Source: Firmicutes bacterium UBA5500
GTDB lineage: Bacteria; Bacillota; UBA994; UBA5500
Reading direction: 5' to 3'
Length of the DNA stretch: 6,139 nucleotides
Assembly: GCA_002427055.1 (NCBI GenBank)
Contig: DIPA01000128.1
Span: forward strand, 600 to 6,738
The position numbers and the translations under genes are program-made. Shown here piece after piece: positions 1 to 4,996 of this stretch; within the stretch, counting starts at the first letter, position 1; each line of letters begins with the position of its first letter. Below the pieces are notes generated by a model that worked only from the letters and a program-made list of their open reading frames with translations, was not told the DNA's origin and did not search any database.

Positions 1-24
1 GGGAGAGTAGGTCGCTGCCAGATC
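1..24 (+). rRNA. rrf: 5S ribosomal RNA, 3' end only (partial)
   Basis: The opening bases GGGAGAGTAGGTCGCTGCCA match the conserved 3' end of bacterial 5S rRNA: the GGGAGAGTAGG segment followed by the strand that closes helix I. The rest of the gene lies before the window. The exact 3' end is uncertain by a few bases and probably falls at 21-24. A rho-independent terminator follows about ten bases later, as expected at the end of an rRNA operon. The partner 5' strand of helix I is not visible, so the end cannot be fixed by pairing. Confidence 0.85.
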
Positions 25-33
25 CTATTTTAG

Positions 34-61
34 AAAAACCTCGCGGTTTGCGGGGTTTTTT
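34..61 (+). terminator. Rho-independent terminator of the rRNA operon
   Basis: Bases 34-44 (AAAAACCTCGC) pair with 50-60 (GCGGGGTTTTT) through 11 base pairs, including one T-G wobble, around the loop GGTTT. The run of six T at 56-61 gives the U-tract and overlaps the 3' arm. It sits directly after the 5S rRNA tail, so it most likely ends the ribosomal RNA transcript. Confidence 0.88.
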
Positions 62-109
62 GCTTCCGCAGAACTACGTTTTTCGTGCACATCCAACCCC
101 AAAACGGGG

Positions 110-121
110 CGCTGCCAGATC
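110..121 (+). repeat. Second copy of the 5S rRNA 3' tail (12-base direct repeat)
   Basis: CGCTGCCAGATC at 110-121 is identical to bases 13-24 at the end of the 5S rRNA, offset by 97 bases. Both copies are followed by a short T/A-rich stretch and then a hairpin. No further 5S sequence precedes the second copy: the bases before it, AACCCCAAAACGGGG, are not 5S-like. It looks like a remnant of a duplicated or recombined rRNA operon end, though a short chance repeat cannot be excluded. Confidence 0.6.
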
Positions 122-129
122 TTAATTTA

Positions 130-160
130 TAAACCCCCGGGCATAACGCCCTGGGGTTTA
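130..160 (+). terminator. Long hairpin, probable back-up terminator without a clear U-tract
   Basis: Bases 130-142 and 148-160 form a 13-position stem with one C/T mismatch (138 against 152) and loop ATAAC. The core arms are AAACCCC and GGGGTTT, closed by GGGC and GCCC. The 3' arm ends TTTA and is followed by CCATTCTT, so the U-tract is weak in both directions. It lies between an rRNA operon and the next promoter, where it may act as a second terminator or an insulating or processing structure. The fold is directly visible; its role is inferred. Confidence 0.55.
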
Positions 161-178
161 CCATTCTTAAATACCGAC

Positions 179-207
179 TTGCGAACAATAGCAAATAACG
201 ATATCAT
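179..207 (+). promoter_or_regulatory. Candidate sigma-A promoter of the RpiR-family gene
   Basis: The -35 box is TTGCGA (179-184, 4 of 6 consensus), the spacer is 17 bases, and the -10 box is TATCAT (202-207, 5 of 6). Transcription would start near 213-216, leaving a leader of about 40 bases before the TTG start. The spacer contains ATAGCAAAT (188-196), which recurs in the oppA promoter. TTGC at 179-182 and GCAA at 191-194 form a small dyad across the -35 region. A short dyad TTGT-GCG-ACAA (223-233) lies in the leader. Either dyad could be part of an operator, but both are weak. Confidence 0.5.
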
Positions 208-241
208 GCAGGCAGTATGTGATTGTGCGACAAAACTAAGG

Positions 242-253
242 AAAGGAGGTGAT
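242..253 (+). promoter_or_regulatory. Near-perfect Shine-Dalgarno deciding a TTG start
   Basis: AAAGGAGGTGAT matches the usual complement of the 16S rRNA 3' end over 12 bases. The AGGAGG core (244-249) is six bases from the TTG at 256 and twelve from the ATG at 262, which favours TTG. The very strong site may compensate for the weak start codon. Confidence 0.75.
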
Positions 254-255
254 AA

Positions 256-1131
256 TTGCTGATGATAGATATTGTAAGCAATATTCAAAAACGGTATGCT
301 ACGCTGACGAAGACGCAGCAGAGAATTGCTGATTTCATGCTAGCTGACCCTCAATCAATGACCTTTATAACTCTAAGAGAATTAAGTGCCGCGGTAAATG
401 TCTCTGAGATAACGATCTTAAATACATGCGTAGCACTTGGTTATGAGAACTTCAATGAGGTTAAGTATGAATTTAGGAAATATGTAAGTATGCAATGTAA
501 AGTCATGGTGCAAGTGGAGAATAATTATGCATCTCCTAATGTCCCACGCAGAGAACTTCAAGATAAGCATAACCTGTTGCTGCAAGTTTGTCAGGAAGAA
601 TATGATATGACTAAGCAATTTTTCGAGTCCCTTAACTTTGAGAGTATTTTTGAAGCGGCTCAGATGATCCTTAAGGCCAGAGCGGTTGTGATTTGTGGTT
701 ATGGTGTATCAAAGCAAGTGGCAGACTTCTTTTCCATGCGTTTGGCATTGCTTGGCTTGCCTTCGCTAGTGGTTAATACTGAGTCGGCTGATAGTATTCA
801 GGCCGCCTTGCCATTTTTGACTGAAGAAGTACTATTGGTAGCCATTTCATTCCCCGATTATTACCTCATGACGACCACGGTGGCAGAGTATGCGAAGAGT
901 GGCGATGTACCTGTATTAGCAGTAACCGACTCCTTGGTATCTCCTATAGTTCAATATGCGACAATAACATTAACTGCAAGTACAACTACTAGGCTTTTTT
1001 TGAATACCATTGGCTTGCCCTTAATGCTGATAAATTTCCTTACTACCACAGTTAGCATAGAAAAGAGTGCTGCCGCTGATAATGAGCTTTCAGTCCCGGA
1101 ATCATTTGCAGGTCTTTTCGGTGTTAGTTAG
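256..1131 (+). CDS. RpiR/MurR-family transcriptional regulator (HTH + SIS domains)
   Basis: This 291-residue protein is a likely cytoplasmic DNA-binding regulator of usual RpiR-family length. Residues 3-78 form the N-terminal HTH domain: LTKTQQRIADFMLADP (17-32) is the typical opening, and the recognition region runs SEITILNTCVALGYENFNEVK (50-70). Residues about 128-260 form an SIS domain with GYGVS at 148-152, AISFPDYY at 196-203 and VTDSLVSPI later. In known family members the SIS domain binds sugar phosphates or amino-sugar phosphates and controls DNA binding. Two oddities stand out. The Arg-Phe usually found in the recognition helix is Asn56-Thr57 here. The SIS loop reads SFPDY rather than the commoner SxSGxT; I recall similar FPxY forms in part of the family. 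The TTG start is chosen for its Shine-Dalgarno spacing; the ATG at 262 would shorten the protein by two residues. A terminator separates it from the peptide transporter it precedes, which it may regulate. Activator or repressor role and ligand are unknown. Confidence 0.9.
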   Translation: MLMIDIVSNIQKRYATLTKTQQRIADFMLADPQSMTFITLRELSAAVNVSEITILNTCVALGYENFNEVKYEFRKYVSMQCKVMVQVENNYASPNVPRRELQDKHNLLLQVCQEEYDMTKQFFESLNFESIFEAAQMILKARAVVICGYGVSKQVADFFSMRLALLGLPSLVVNTESADSIQAALPFLTEEVLLVAISFPDYYLMTTTVAEYAKSGDVPVLAVTDSLVSPIVQYATITLTASTTTRLFLNTIGLPLMLINFLTTTVSIEKSAAADNELSVPESFAGLFGVS

Positions 1132-1139
1132 TGCTTTTT

Positions 1140-1167
1140 ACCTCCTGTATTTGCAGGGGGTTTTTTT
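1140..1167 (+). terminator. Rho-independent terminator after the regulator gene
   Basis: ACCTCCTG (1140-1147) pairs with CAGGGGGT (1154-1161) over 8 base pairs with one wobble, around the loop TATTTG. Seven T follow at 1161-1167. It begins nine bases after the stop codon and implies that the regulator and the transporter operon are transcribed separately. Confidence 0.9.
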
Positions 1168-1203
1168 ACTTCTGTTTGTAACAGTCAAGTATAGTAGATA
1201 CAT

Positions 1204-1209
1204 TATAAT
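1204..1209 (+). promoter_or_regulatory. Isolated perfect -10 hexamer (TATAAT) upstream of oppA
   Basis: TATAAT matches the -10 consensus exactly, but no good -35 box lies 16-18 bases upstream. TTGTAA (1176-1181) is 22 bases away, which is too far for standard sigma-A recognition. It may be a weak or activator-dependent promoter, or chance in AT-rich DNA. Confidence 0.25.
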
Positions 1210-1213
1210 AGCA

Positions 1214-1257
1214 GTACAGCTTGACGGCTTTTATAGCAAATGATATGCTTTCTGTAC
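1214..1257. repeat. Inverted repeat bracketing the oppA promoter
   Basis: GTACAG (read within 1214-1219) and CTGTAC (1252-1257) are exact reverse complements, with centres about 38 bases apart. The predicted -35 and -10 boxes lie between them. Six-base arms can arise by chance, and the binding protein, if any, is unknown. The position is what makes it a candidate operator pair. Confidence 0.35.
1221..1249 (+). promoter_or_regulatory. Candidate sigma-A promoter of the opp operon
   Basis: The -35 box is TTGACG (1221-1226, 5 of 6 consensus), the spacer is 17 bases, and the -10 box is TATGCT (1244-1249, 4 of 6), preceded by an extended -10 TG at 1241-1242. The start would fall near 1256, giving a leader of about 38 bases. 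ATAGCAAAT (1233-1241) inside the spacer is shared with the regulator promoter. An inverted pair, GTACAG before the -35 and CTGTAC after the -10, brackets the promoter. Both are operator candidates. Confidence 0.6.
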
Positions 1258-1280
1258 AATTGATTACAATATCTTATCAG

Positions 1281-1286
1281 AGGAGG
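1281..1286 (+). promoter_or_regulatory. Shine-Dalgarno of oppA, deciding a TTG start
   Basis: AGGAGG lies seven bases before TTG at 1294. No ATG or GTG in frame gives a complete signal peptide, so the TTG start is well supported. Confidence 0.8.
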
Positions 1287-1293
1287 TAGTAAT

Positions 1294-2979
1294 TTGTTCA
1301 GGAAGTCGTCTGTCAGAAGGTTGCTTGTTATGCTTATCACAGTGGTAATGACACTCTCTCTAGTCACTGGTTGTACTGGTGACAACAAGCCTGGTTCTGC
1401 TGAATTAGACGCGGAGCAGTATATTAATAGTTACTTAGTTGCTGAACCGACTACACTTGACCCAAGCTTACGCTCGGATACTTATTCTAGCAGTATTCTA
1501 ATTAATACTCTGGAAGGCCTTATCCGCATGGAAGAGCGAGATGGGGAGTATTTCTTAAACCGCGGTGACGCCGAGACATGGGAGCCTAATGAGGATGGAA
1601 CAGTTTGGACGTTCCACCTAGGTGAGAACAAATGGGAAGATGGAGTTCCGGTTACAGCTGACCAGTACGTCTACTCTCTGCAGCGTAGTTGTGCGCCGGA
1701 GACAGGTTCACCGAATAGCTATTTCTTAGCACCGATTAAGAATTTTGAAGCTGTCAATAAGGGTGAGCTGGATGTCAGCGAGTTGGGCGTTAAGGCTCTT
1801 GATGAAAAAACACTTGAGATTACACTCAGTGAACCTGTTCCCTCTTTTTTAAGCATGATCGATACCACTGTTTATTACCCGCAGCGACAAGACAAGATTG
1901 AAGAGTGGGGCGAAAAATACGGTTCCGAGCCCCAGTATACTATTTCCAATGGTCCTTTCAAGGTTGATAGCTGGACGCATAACAGCTCTATCGTACTAGT
2001 AAAGAATGATCAGTACTGGGATGCTGAAAGCGTTAAGCTCGCCAAAGTAAACTACTCTATTATGCCAGACGAAACAACCTATTATAGTGCTTTCGAAGCA
2101 GGCGAAATCGATTTCGTTGGCACTGGCAAGACGGAGTGGCTAGACAAGTTTAAGGCCCGTGAGGATACTGTTTATAACTCCTATACATCGGCCACGATAA
2201 CATATGCATTCTTCAACACACAAGATGCATTATTCAAGAACGCAAATATACGCAAAGCGTTCATGCTGTCTATTGATCGCGAGGGTATCAATGAGATTTG
2301 CTTCAGCGGCCTGCGCGTGCCTACTTATGGTTGGGTAGTCCCTACTATTTCTGTTGGTGACACTAATTATCGCGATGCGGCCGGCGAAATGATTAAGGAG
2401 ATGCTGACAGAGCTTGAGGCGAATGGTCAGACTCCTAAGGACCTGCTGCTCAAGGGCATGGAAGAACTTGGTTTGGGCAGTGATCCTGCAGCTCTCAAGG
2501 TTACTTTCAACCTGGCTGGTGTTGATGATTGGTTCCGTACGCTCGGCGAATACCTGCAACAGATTTACAAGGCTGAGCTGGGTGTCAACCTAGAAATTGA
2601 CTTCGCTGAGTGGGGCATTTTCTATGATAACGTAACCAAGGGCAACTACCAGATGGGTTTCATGGGCTGGGGTGCTTACTATAACGACCCATACGACGTG
2701 CTAAGCCTGTTCATGTCTGATTACGATGCCATTGAGACAGGTTGGAAGAATGCTGAGTACGATGAGCTCATCCACAAGGCTTCTATCGAAATGGATGAAC
2801 AGAAGAGACTGCAGTTATACAAAGATGCTGAGACGATCTTGATTAAGGATGATGCTGTTGTCTCGCCACTCGCTACATCCAGAGTCAACCAGTTTGTACG
2901 CGACTATGTGCATGGCTATTCAACGCTCGGTTTCTCTAATATGGGCTTCAAGTATGTATATACTTCAGGCAGACTATAG
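1294..2979 (+). CDS. oppA: Oligopeptide ABC transporter substrate-binding lipoprotein OppA
   Basis: This 561-residue extracellular peptide-binding protein would capture peptides and deliver them to the OppBC permease. Residues 1-27 are a lipoprotein signal peptide: a basic start (RKSSVRR), a hydrophobic core and lipobox VTGC with Cys27 as the predicted lipidation site. The mature part is a full-length family 5 solute-binding protein (SBP_bac_5). It shows an early TTLDPSL segment, WTFHLGENKWEDGVPVTADQ from Trp105, SNGPFKV from Ser218, a YWD near residue 241, and a late DAVVSPLATSRV segment. Overall length and the NGPF/YWD region resemble OppA more than the shorter DppA types, but substrate cannot be read from sequence. 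Peptides are most likely; nickel, sugar or muropeptide relatives exist in the same family. The TTG start fits the Shine-Dalgarno and the signal peptide. It is first in the operon and is followed by a strong hairpin that probably boosts its mRNA relative to the permease genes. Confidence 0.93.
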   Translation: MFRKSSVRRLLVMLITVVMTLSLVTGCTGDNKPGSAELDAEQYINSYLVAEPTTLDPSLRSDTYSSSILINTLEGLIRMEERDGEYFLNRGDAETWEPNEDGTVWTFHLGENKWEDGVPVTADQYVYSLQRSCAPETGSPNSYFLAPIKNFEAVNKGELDVSELGVKALDEKTLEITLSEPVPSFLSMIDTTVYYPQRQDKIEEWGEKYGSEPQYTISNGPFKVDSWTHNSSIVLVKNDQYWDAESVKLAKVNYSIMPDETTYYSAFEAGEIDFVGTGKTEWLDKFKAREDTVYNSYTSATITYAFFNTQDALFKNANIRKAFMLSIDREGINEICFSGLRVPTYGWVVPTISVGDTNYRDAAGEMIKEMLTELEANGQTPKDLLLKGMEELGLGSDPAALKVTFNLAGVDDWFRTLGEYLQQIYKAELGVNLEIDFAEWGIFYDNVTKGNYQMGFMGWGAYYNDPYDVLSLFMSDYDAIETGWKNAEYDELIHKASIEMDEQKRLQLYKDAETILIKDDAVVSPLATSRVNQFVRDYVHGYSTLGFSNMGFKYVYTSGRL

Positions 2980-3010
2980 GAAATCGCGATAGCCGGCAGT
3001 TCTGGGTAGA

Positions 3011-3042
3011 TGAAAGGCAGCGCCTTGAGGCGTTGCCTTTCA
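3011..3042 (+). promoter_or_regulatory. Strong 14-bp intercistronic hairpin between oppA and oppB
   Basis: TGAAAGGCAGCGCC (3011-3024) pairs with GGCGTTGCCTTTCA (3029-3042) over 14 base pairs, one of them a G-U wobble, around loop TTGA. The next bases, TTACTGAAAAGC, contain no U-tract. This argues against a full rho-independent terminator and for a 3'-end-stabilising or partial-termination element. Hairpins at this position are known from other binding-protein-dependent operons, where they raise binding-protein mRNA above that of the membrane genes. An ATG at 3010 lies at the foot of the hairpin and is not a credible oppB start. Confidence 0.8.
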
Positions 3043-3099
3043 TTACTGAAAAGCGATGGTTGTTGCACGGTTTCGGATAATTCTAGTCAATCTATGATG

Positions 3100-3116
3100 A
3101 AGGGGGCTGTACCCTT
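3100..3116 (+). promoter_or_regulatory. oppB Shine-Dalgarno, partly self-paired with the TTG start
   Basis: AAGGGGG (3100-3106) is one mismatch from AAGGAGG and ends eight bases before TTG at 3115. AAGGG (3100-3104) can also pair with CCCTT (3112-3116), placing both the ribosome site and the first bases of the start codon in a 5-bp stem with a 7-base loop. This could modestly lower oppB translation, but the stem is weak. Confidence 0.5.
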
Positions 3117-4047
3117 GTTAAGATATGCAATCAAGAGAATAGGCTATGCGGTGGTAACACTGTTGATAGTGGTCACCATAACCTTTTTTCTCATGAGAAG
3201 TATCCCTGGGGACCCACTTAGCCACAGGGCCCAAGCTCTTCCGGAGCAAACACGGGCTAATTATTATGCAAAATACGGATATGATAAACCGCTCTTTACC
3301 CAGTACACCATGTATATGAAGAACTTCCTGCGGGGGGATTTAGGCGAAAGCATACTCTATCCTGGGCGTTCAGTCAGTCAGACTATTGCCAAGACCTCGC
3401 CCATTTCCGGTGCGATCGGTGGTATTGCTCTAGTGATTGGGTTTGGTATCGGTATAACTTTAGGTATTATCGCTGCCCTTAACAAAAATCGTTGGCCCGA
3501 CTATCTGGTGATGTTCATCGCCATTCTGGGTACTACCGTTCCGGTTTTTGTGTTGGCCGCGCTGCTGCAGTATTTTGTAGCGGTTAAGTTACATTGGTTG
3601 CCTTCATCCGGTTGGGGGCAGACTCGGCACGCAATTATGCCCATTATGGTGCTCTGTCTGGGGCCGATCGCCTCCTTTGCTCGTTACCTTAAAGCCAGCA
3701 TGCTAGATACCTTGAGTCAAGATTACATTCTCACCGCACAAGCGAAGGGGTTAAGTAGGCGGGCGGTCATCCTGAAACATGTTTTGCGTAACTCGATGTT
3801 GCCGATTGTCACTATATTGGCGGGACGCATAGTGGGCGTTTTCACCGGGTCATTCTTGGTAGAAAGAATGTTTGGTATCCCGGGCGTAGGTTTCTATTTC
3901 GTCAACTCCGTAACCAACAAAGACTATTCTATGATCTTGGGAACTACCGTGTTCTTTGCCGCCCTCTTTGTTTTCGCCCAGCTAGCCGTTGACTTCGTTT
4001 ATGTGCTGGTAGATCCGCGCATTAGAATAACGCCTGAGAGCAGATAA
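3115..4047 (+). CDS. oppB: Oligopeptide ABC transporter permease OppB
   Basis: This inner-membrane permease of 310 residues would form the peptide channel together with OppC. The N-terminus reads MLRYAIKRIGY, the standard opening of this family, followed by a first membrane segment at about 12-28 and the conserved RSIPGDPL. Further hydrophobic segments include about 99-121. The cytoplasmic EAA loop that contacts the ATPase is AQAKGLSRRAVILKHVLRNS from about residue 208. The C-terminus carries ERMFGIPGVG and ends LVDPRIR, both typical. The frame stays open upstream to ATG 3010, but that start would add 35 residues unlike the family, encoded partly by the hairpin. The TTG at 3115 has a plausible Shine-Dalgarno and gives the expected length. 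ATGs at 3094 and 3097 have no Shine-Dalgarno. A Dpp-type assignment is possible; the permease role is secure. Confidence 0.92.
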   Translation: MLRYAIKRIGYAVVTLLIVVTITFFLMRSIPGDPLSHRAQALPEQTRANYYAKYGYDKPLFTQYTMYMKNFLRGDLGESILYPGRSVSQTIAKTSPISGAIGGIALVIGFGIGITLGIIAALNKNRWPDYLVMFIAILGTTVPVFVLAALLQYFVAVKLHWLPSSGWGQTRHAIMPIMVLCLGPIASFARYLKASMLDTLSQDYILTAQAKGLSRRAVILKHVLRNSMLPIVTILAGRIVGVFTGSFLVERMFGIPGVGFYFVNSVTNKDYSMILGTTVFFAALFVFAQLAVDFVYVLVDPRIRITPESR

Positions 4048-4060
4048 GGAGGAGCGAGCA

Positions 4061-4984
4061 ATGAATGAAGAAATCAGTAAGGATTTATTTCAGATAATTG
4101 GCCCTGAAGATAGCGAGGCTGAGAAGATTGCCCGCCCCCGGATAAGTTATTTCAAAGACGCCTGGAGAAGGTTTAAGGAAAATAAGATCGCAATTGTAGC
4201 ACTTATCGTGTTAGCCGTACTTGTTTTTATGGTCATTTTTGGGCCAGCTATTAGTGGGTATAAATTCGAGGAGATAGATCCCTCCCAACGTAATGAGGGA
4301 CCGAGCGCACGTCATTGGTTTGGAACTGATAAGTTGGGTCGCGACCTTTTCGCCCGAGTTTGGCAAGGCGGTCGGGTGTCCATAATTATCGGTTTAGTAG
4401 GAGCTTTGGTTTCCTCTTTTGTCGGCAGTATTTACGGAGGAATTTCTGGTTACTTCGGCGGCAGAGTTGACGACATCATGATGAGGATAGTTGAGGTCCT
4501 AATCAGTGTTCCTTACTTAATTGTTGTTATTTTGCTGACGGTAGTACTGGACAGTAAGAGTATGTTCACGTTATTACTGGCGATGACCATAACCGGTTGG
4601 TGTGGTATTGCCCGTATAGTACGAGGGCAGGTGCTCCAGGTCAAAAGCCAGGAATTTGTGATGGCAGCTCAAGCACTAGGCGTAAGGCCTTGGAAGATAA
4701 TTCTGCATCACATTATACCCAACGTGCTCAGCGTAATCATAGTAGCGATTACGTTCGATGTTCCTGGCTATATTTTTGGCGAAGCGTTTCTTGGCTTCCT
4801 AGGCATAGGTATTCAACCGCCCAACACTAGCTGGGGTGTCTTAGCCTCCGCTGCTCAAAGCATGTATGCCTTCTACCCCTATCAGCTTTTTATTCCCTCG
4901 TTAATGATTGCATTAACCATGCTTTGTTTCACCCTATTGGGTGACGGCTTGCGTGATGCACTCGATCCGCGACTGCGGAAGTAA
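4061..4984 (+). CDS. oppC: Oligopeptide ABC transporter permease OppC
   Basis: This second membrane subunit of the importer has 307 residues, the usual length. The cytoplasmic N-terminal part contains FKDAWRRFKENKIAIVALIVL, where the first membrane segment begins, as in the OppC N-terminal domain. The conserved periplasm-side motif HWFGTDKLGRDLFARVW follows at residues 85-101. Several membrane segments come next, then the EAA loop AAQALGVRPWKIILHHIIPN from residue 202. The C-terminus GDGLRDALDPRLRK is characteristic. The ATG start has AAGGAGG eight bases upstream, and that Shine-Dalgarno overlaps the oppB stop codon, suggesting coupled translation. It would pair with OppB and dock OppD and OppF on the cytoplasmic side. 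Confidence 0.94.
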   Translation: MNEEISKDLFQIIGPEDSEAEKIARPRISYFKDAWRRFKENKIAIVALIVLAVLVFMVIFGPAISGYKFEEIDPSQRNEGPSARHWFGTDKLGRDLFARVWQGGRVSIIIGLVGALVSSFVGSIYGGISGYFGGRVDDIMMRIVEVLISVPYLIVVILLTVVLDSKSMFTLLLAMTITGWCGIARIVRGQVLQVKSQEFVMAAQALGVRPWKIILHHIIPNVLSVIIVAITFDVPGYIFGEAFLGFLGIGIQPPNTSWGVLASAAQSMYAFYPYQLFIPSLMIALTMLCFTLLGDGLRDALDPRLRK

Positions 4985-4996
4985 GGAGGGATAGAG

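Noticed and set aside
418..618. Open frame of 66 codons on the minus strand inside the regulator gene
   Set aside because: It lies wholly within a well-supported coding region, shows no recognisable family features and is explained as an antisense shadow.
1168..1293. Riboswitch or T-box leader before oppA
   Set aside because: The leader after the predicted start site is only about 38 bases, with no terminator/antiterminator pair or T-box sequence.
1203..1388. Open frame of 61 codons on the minus strand across the oppA promoter and signal peptide
   Set aside because: It overlaps the promoter, Shine-Dalgarno and lipoprotein signal region of oppA, and its product resembles no known family.
2230..2559. 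Open frame of 109 codons on the minus strand inside oppA
   Set aside because: The + strand here encodes conserved solute-binding protein sequence; the antisense frame has no family features.
3011..3042. The oppA-oppB hairpin as a complete rho-independent terminator
   Set aside because: No U-tract follows the stem, and the downstream genes clearly belong to the same transporter.
3063..3091. Possible internal promoter before oppB, with TTGCAC at 3063 and GATAAT at 3076
   Set aside because: The two boxes are only seven bases apart, and no acceptable partner box lies at 16-18 bases from either one.
4597..4830. Open frame of 77 codons on the + strand inside oppC
   Set aside because: It covers the conserved EAA loop of oppC in another frame and has no recognisable product.
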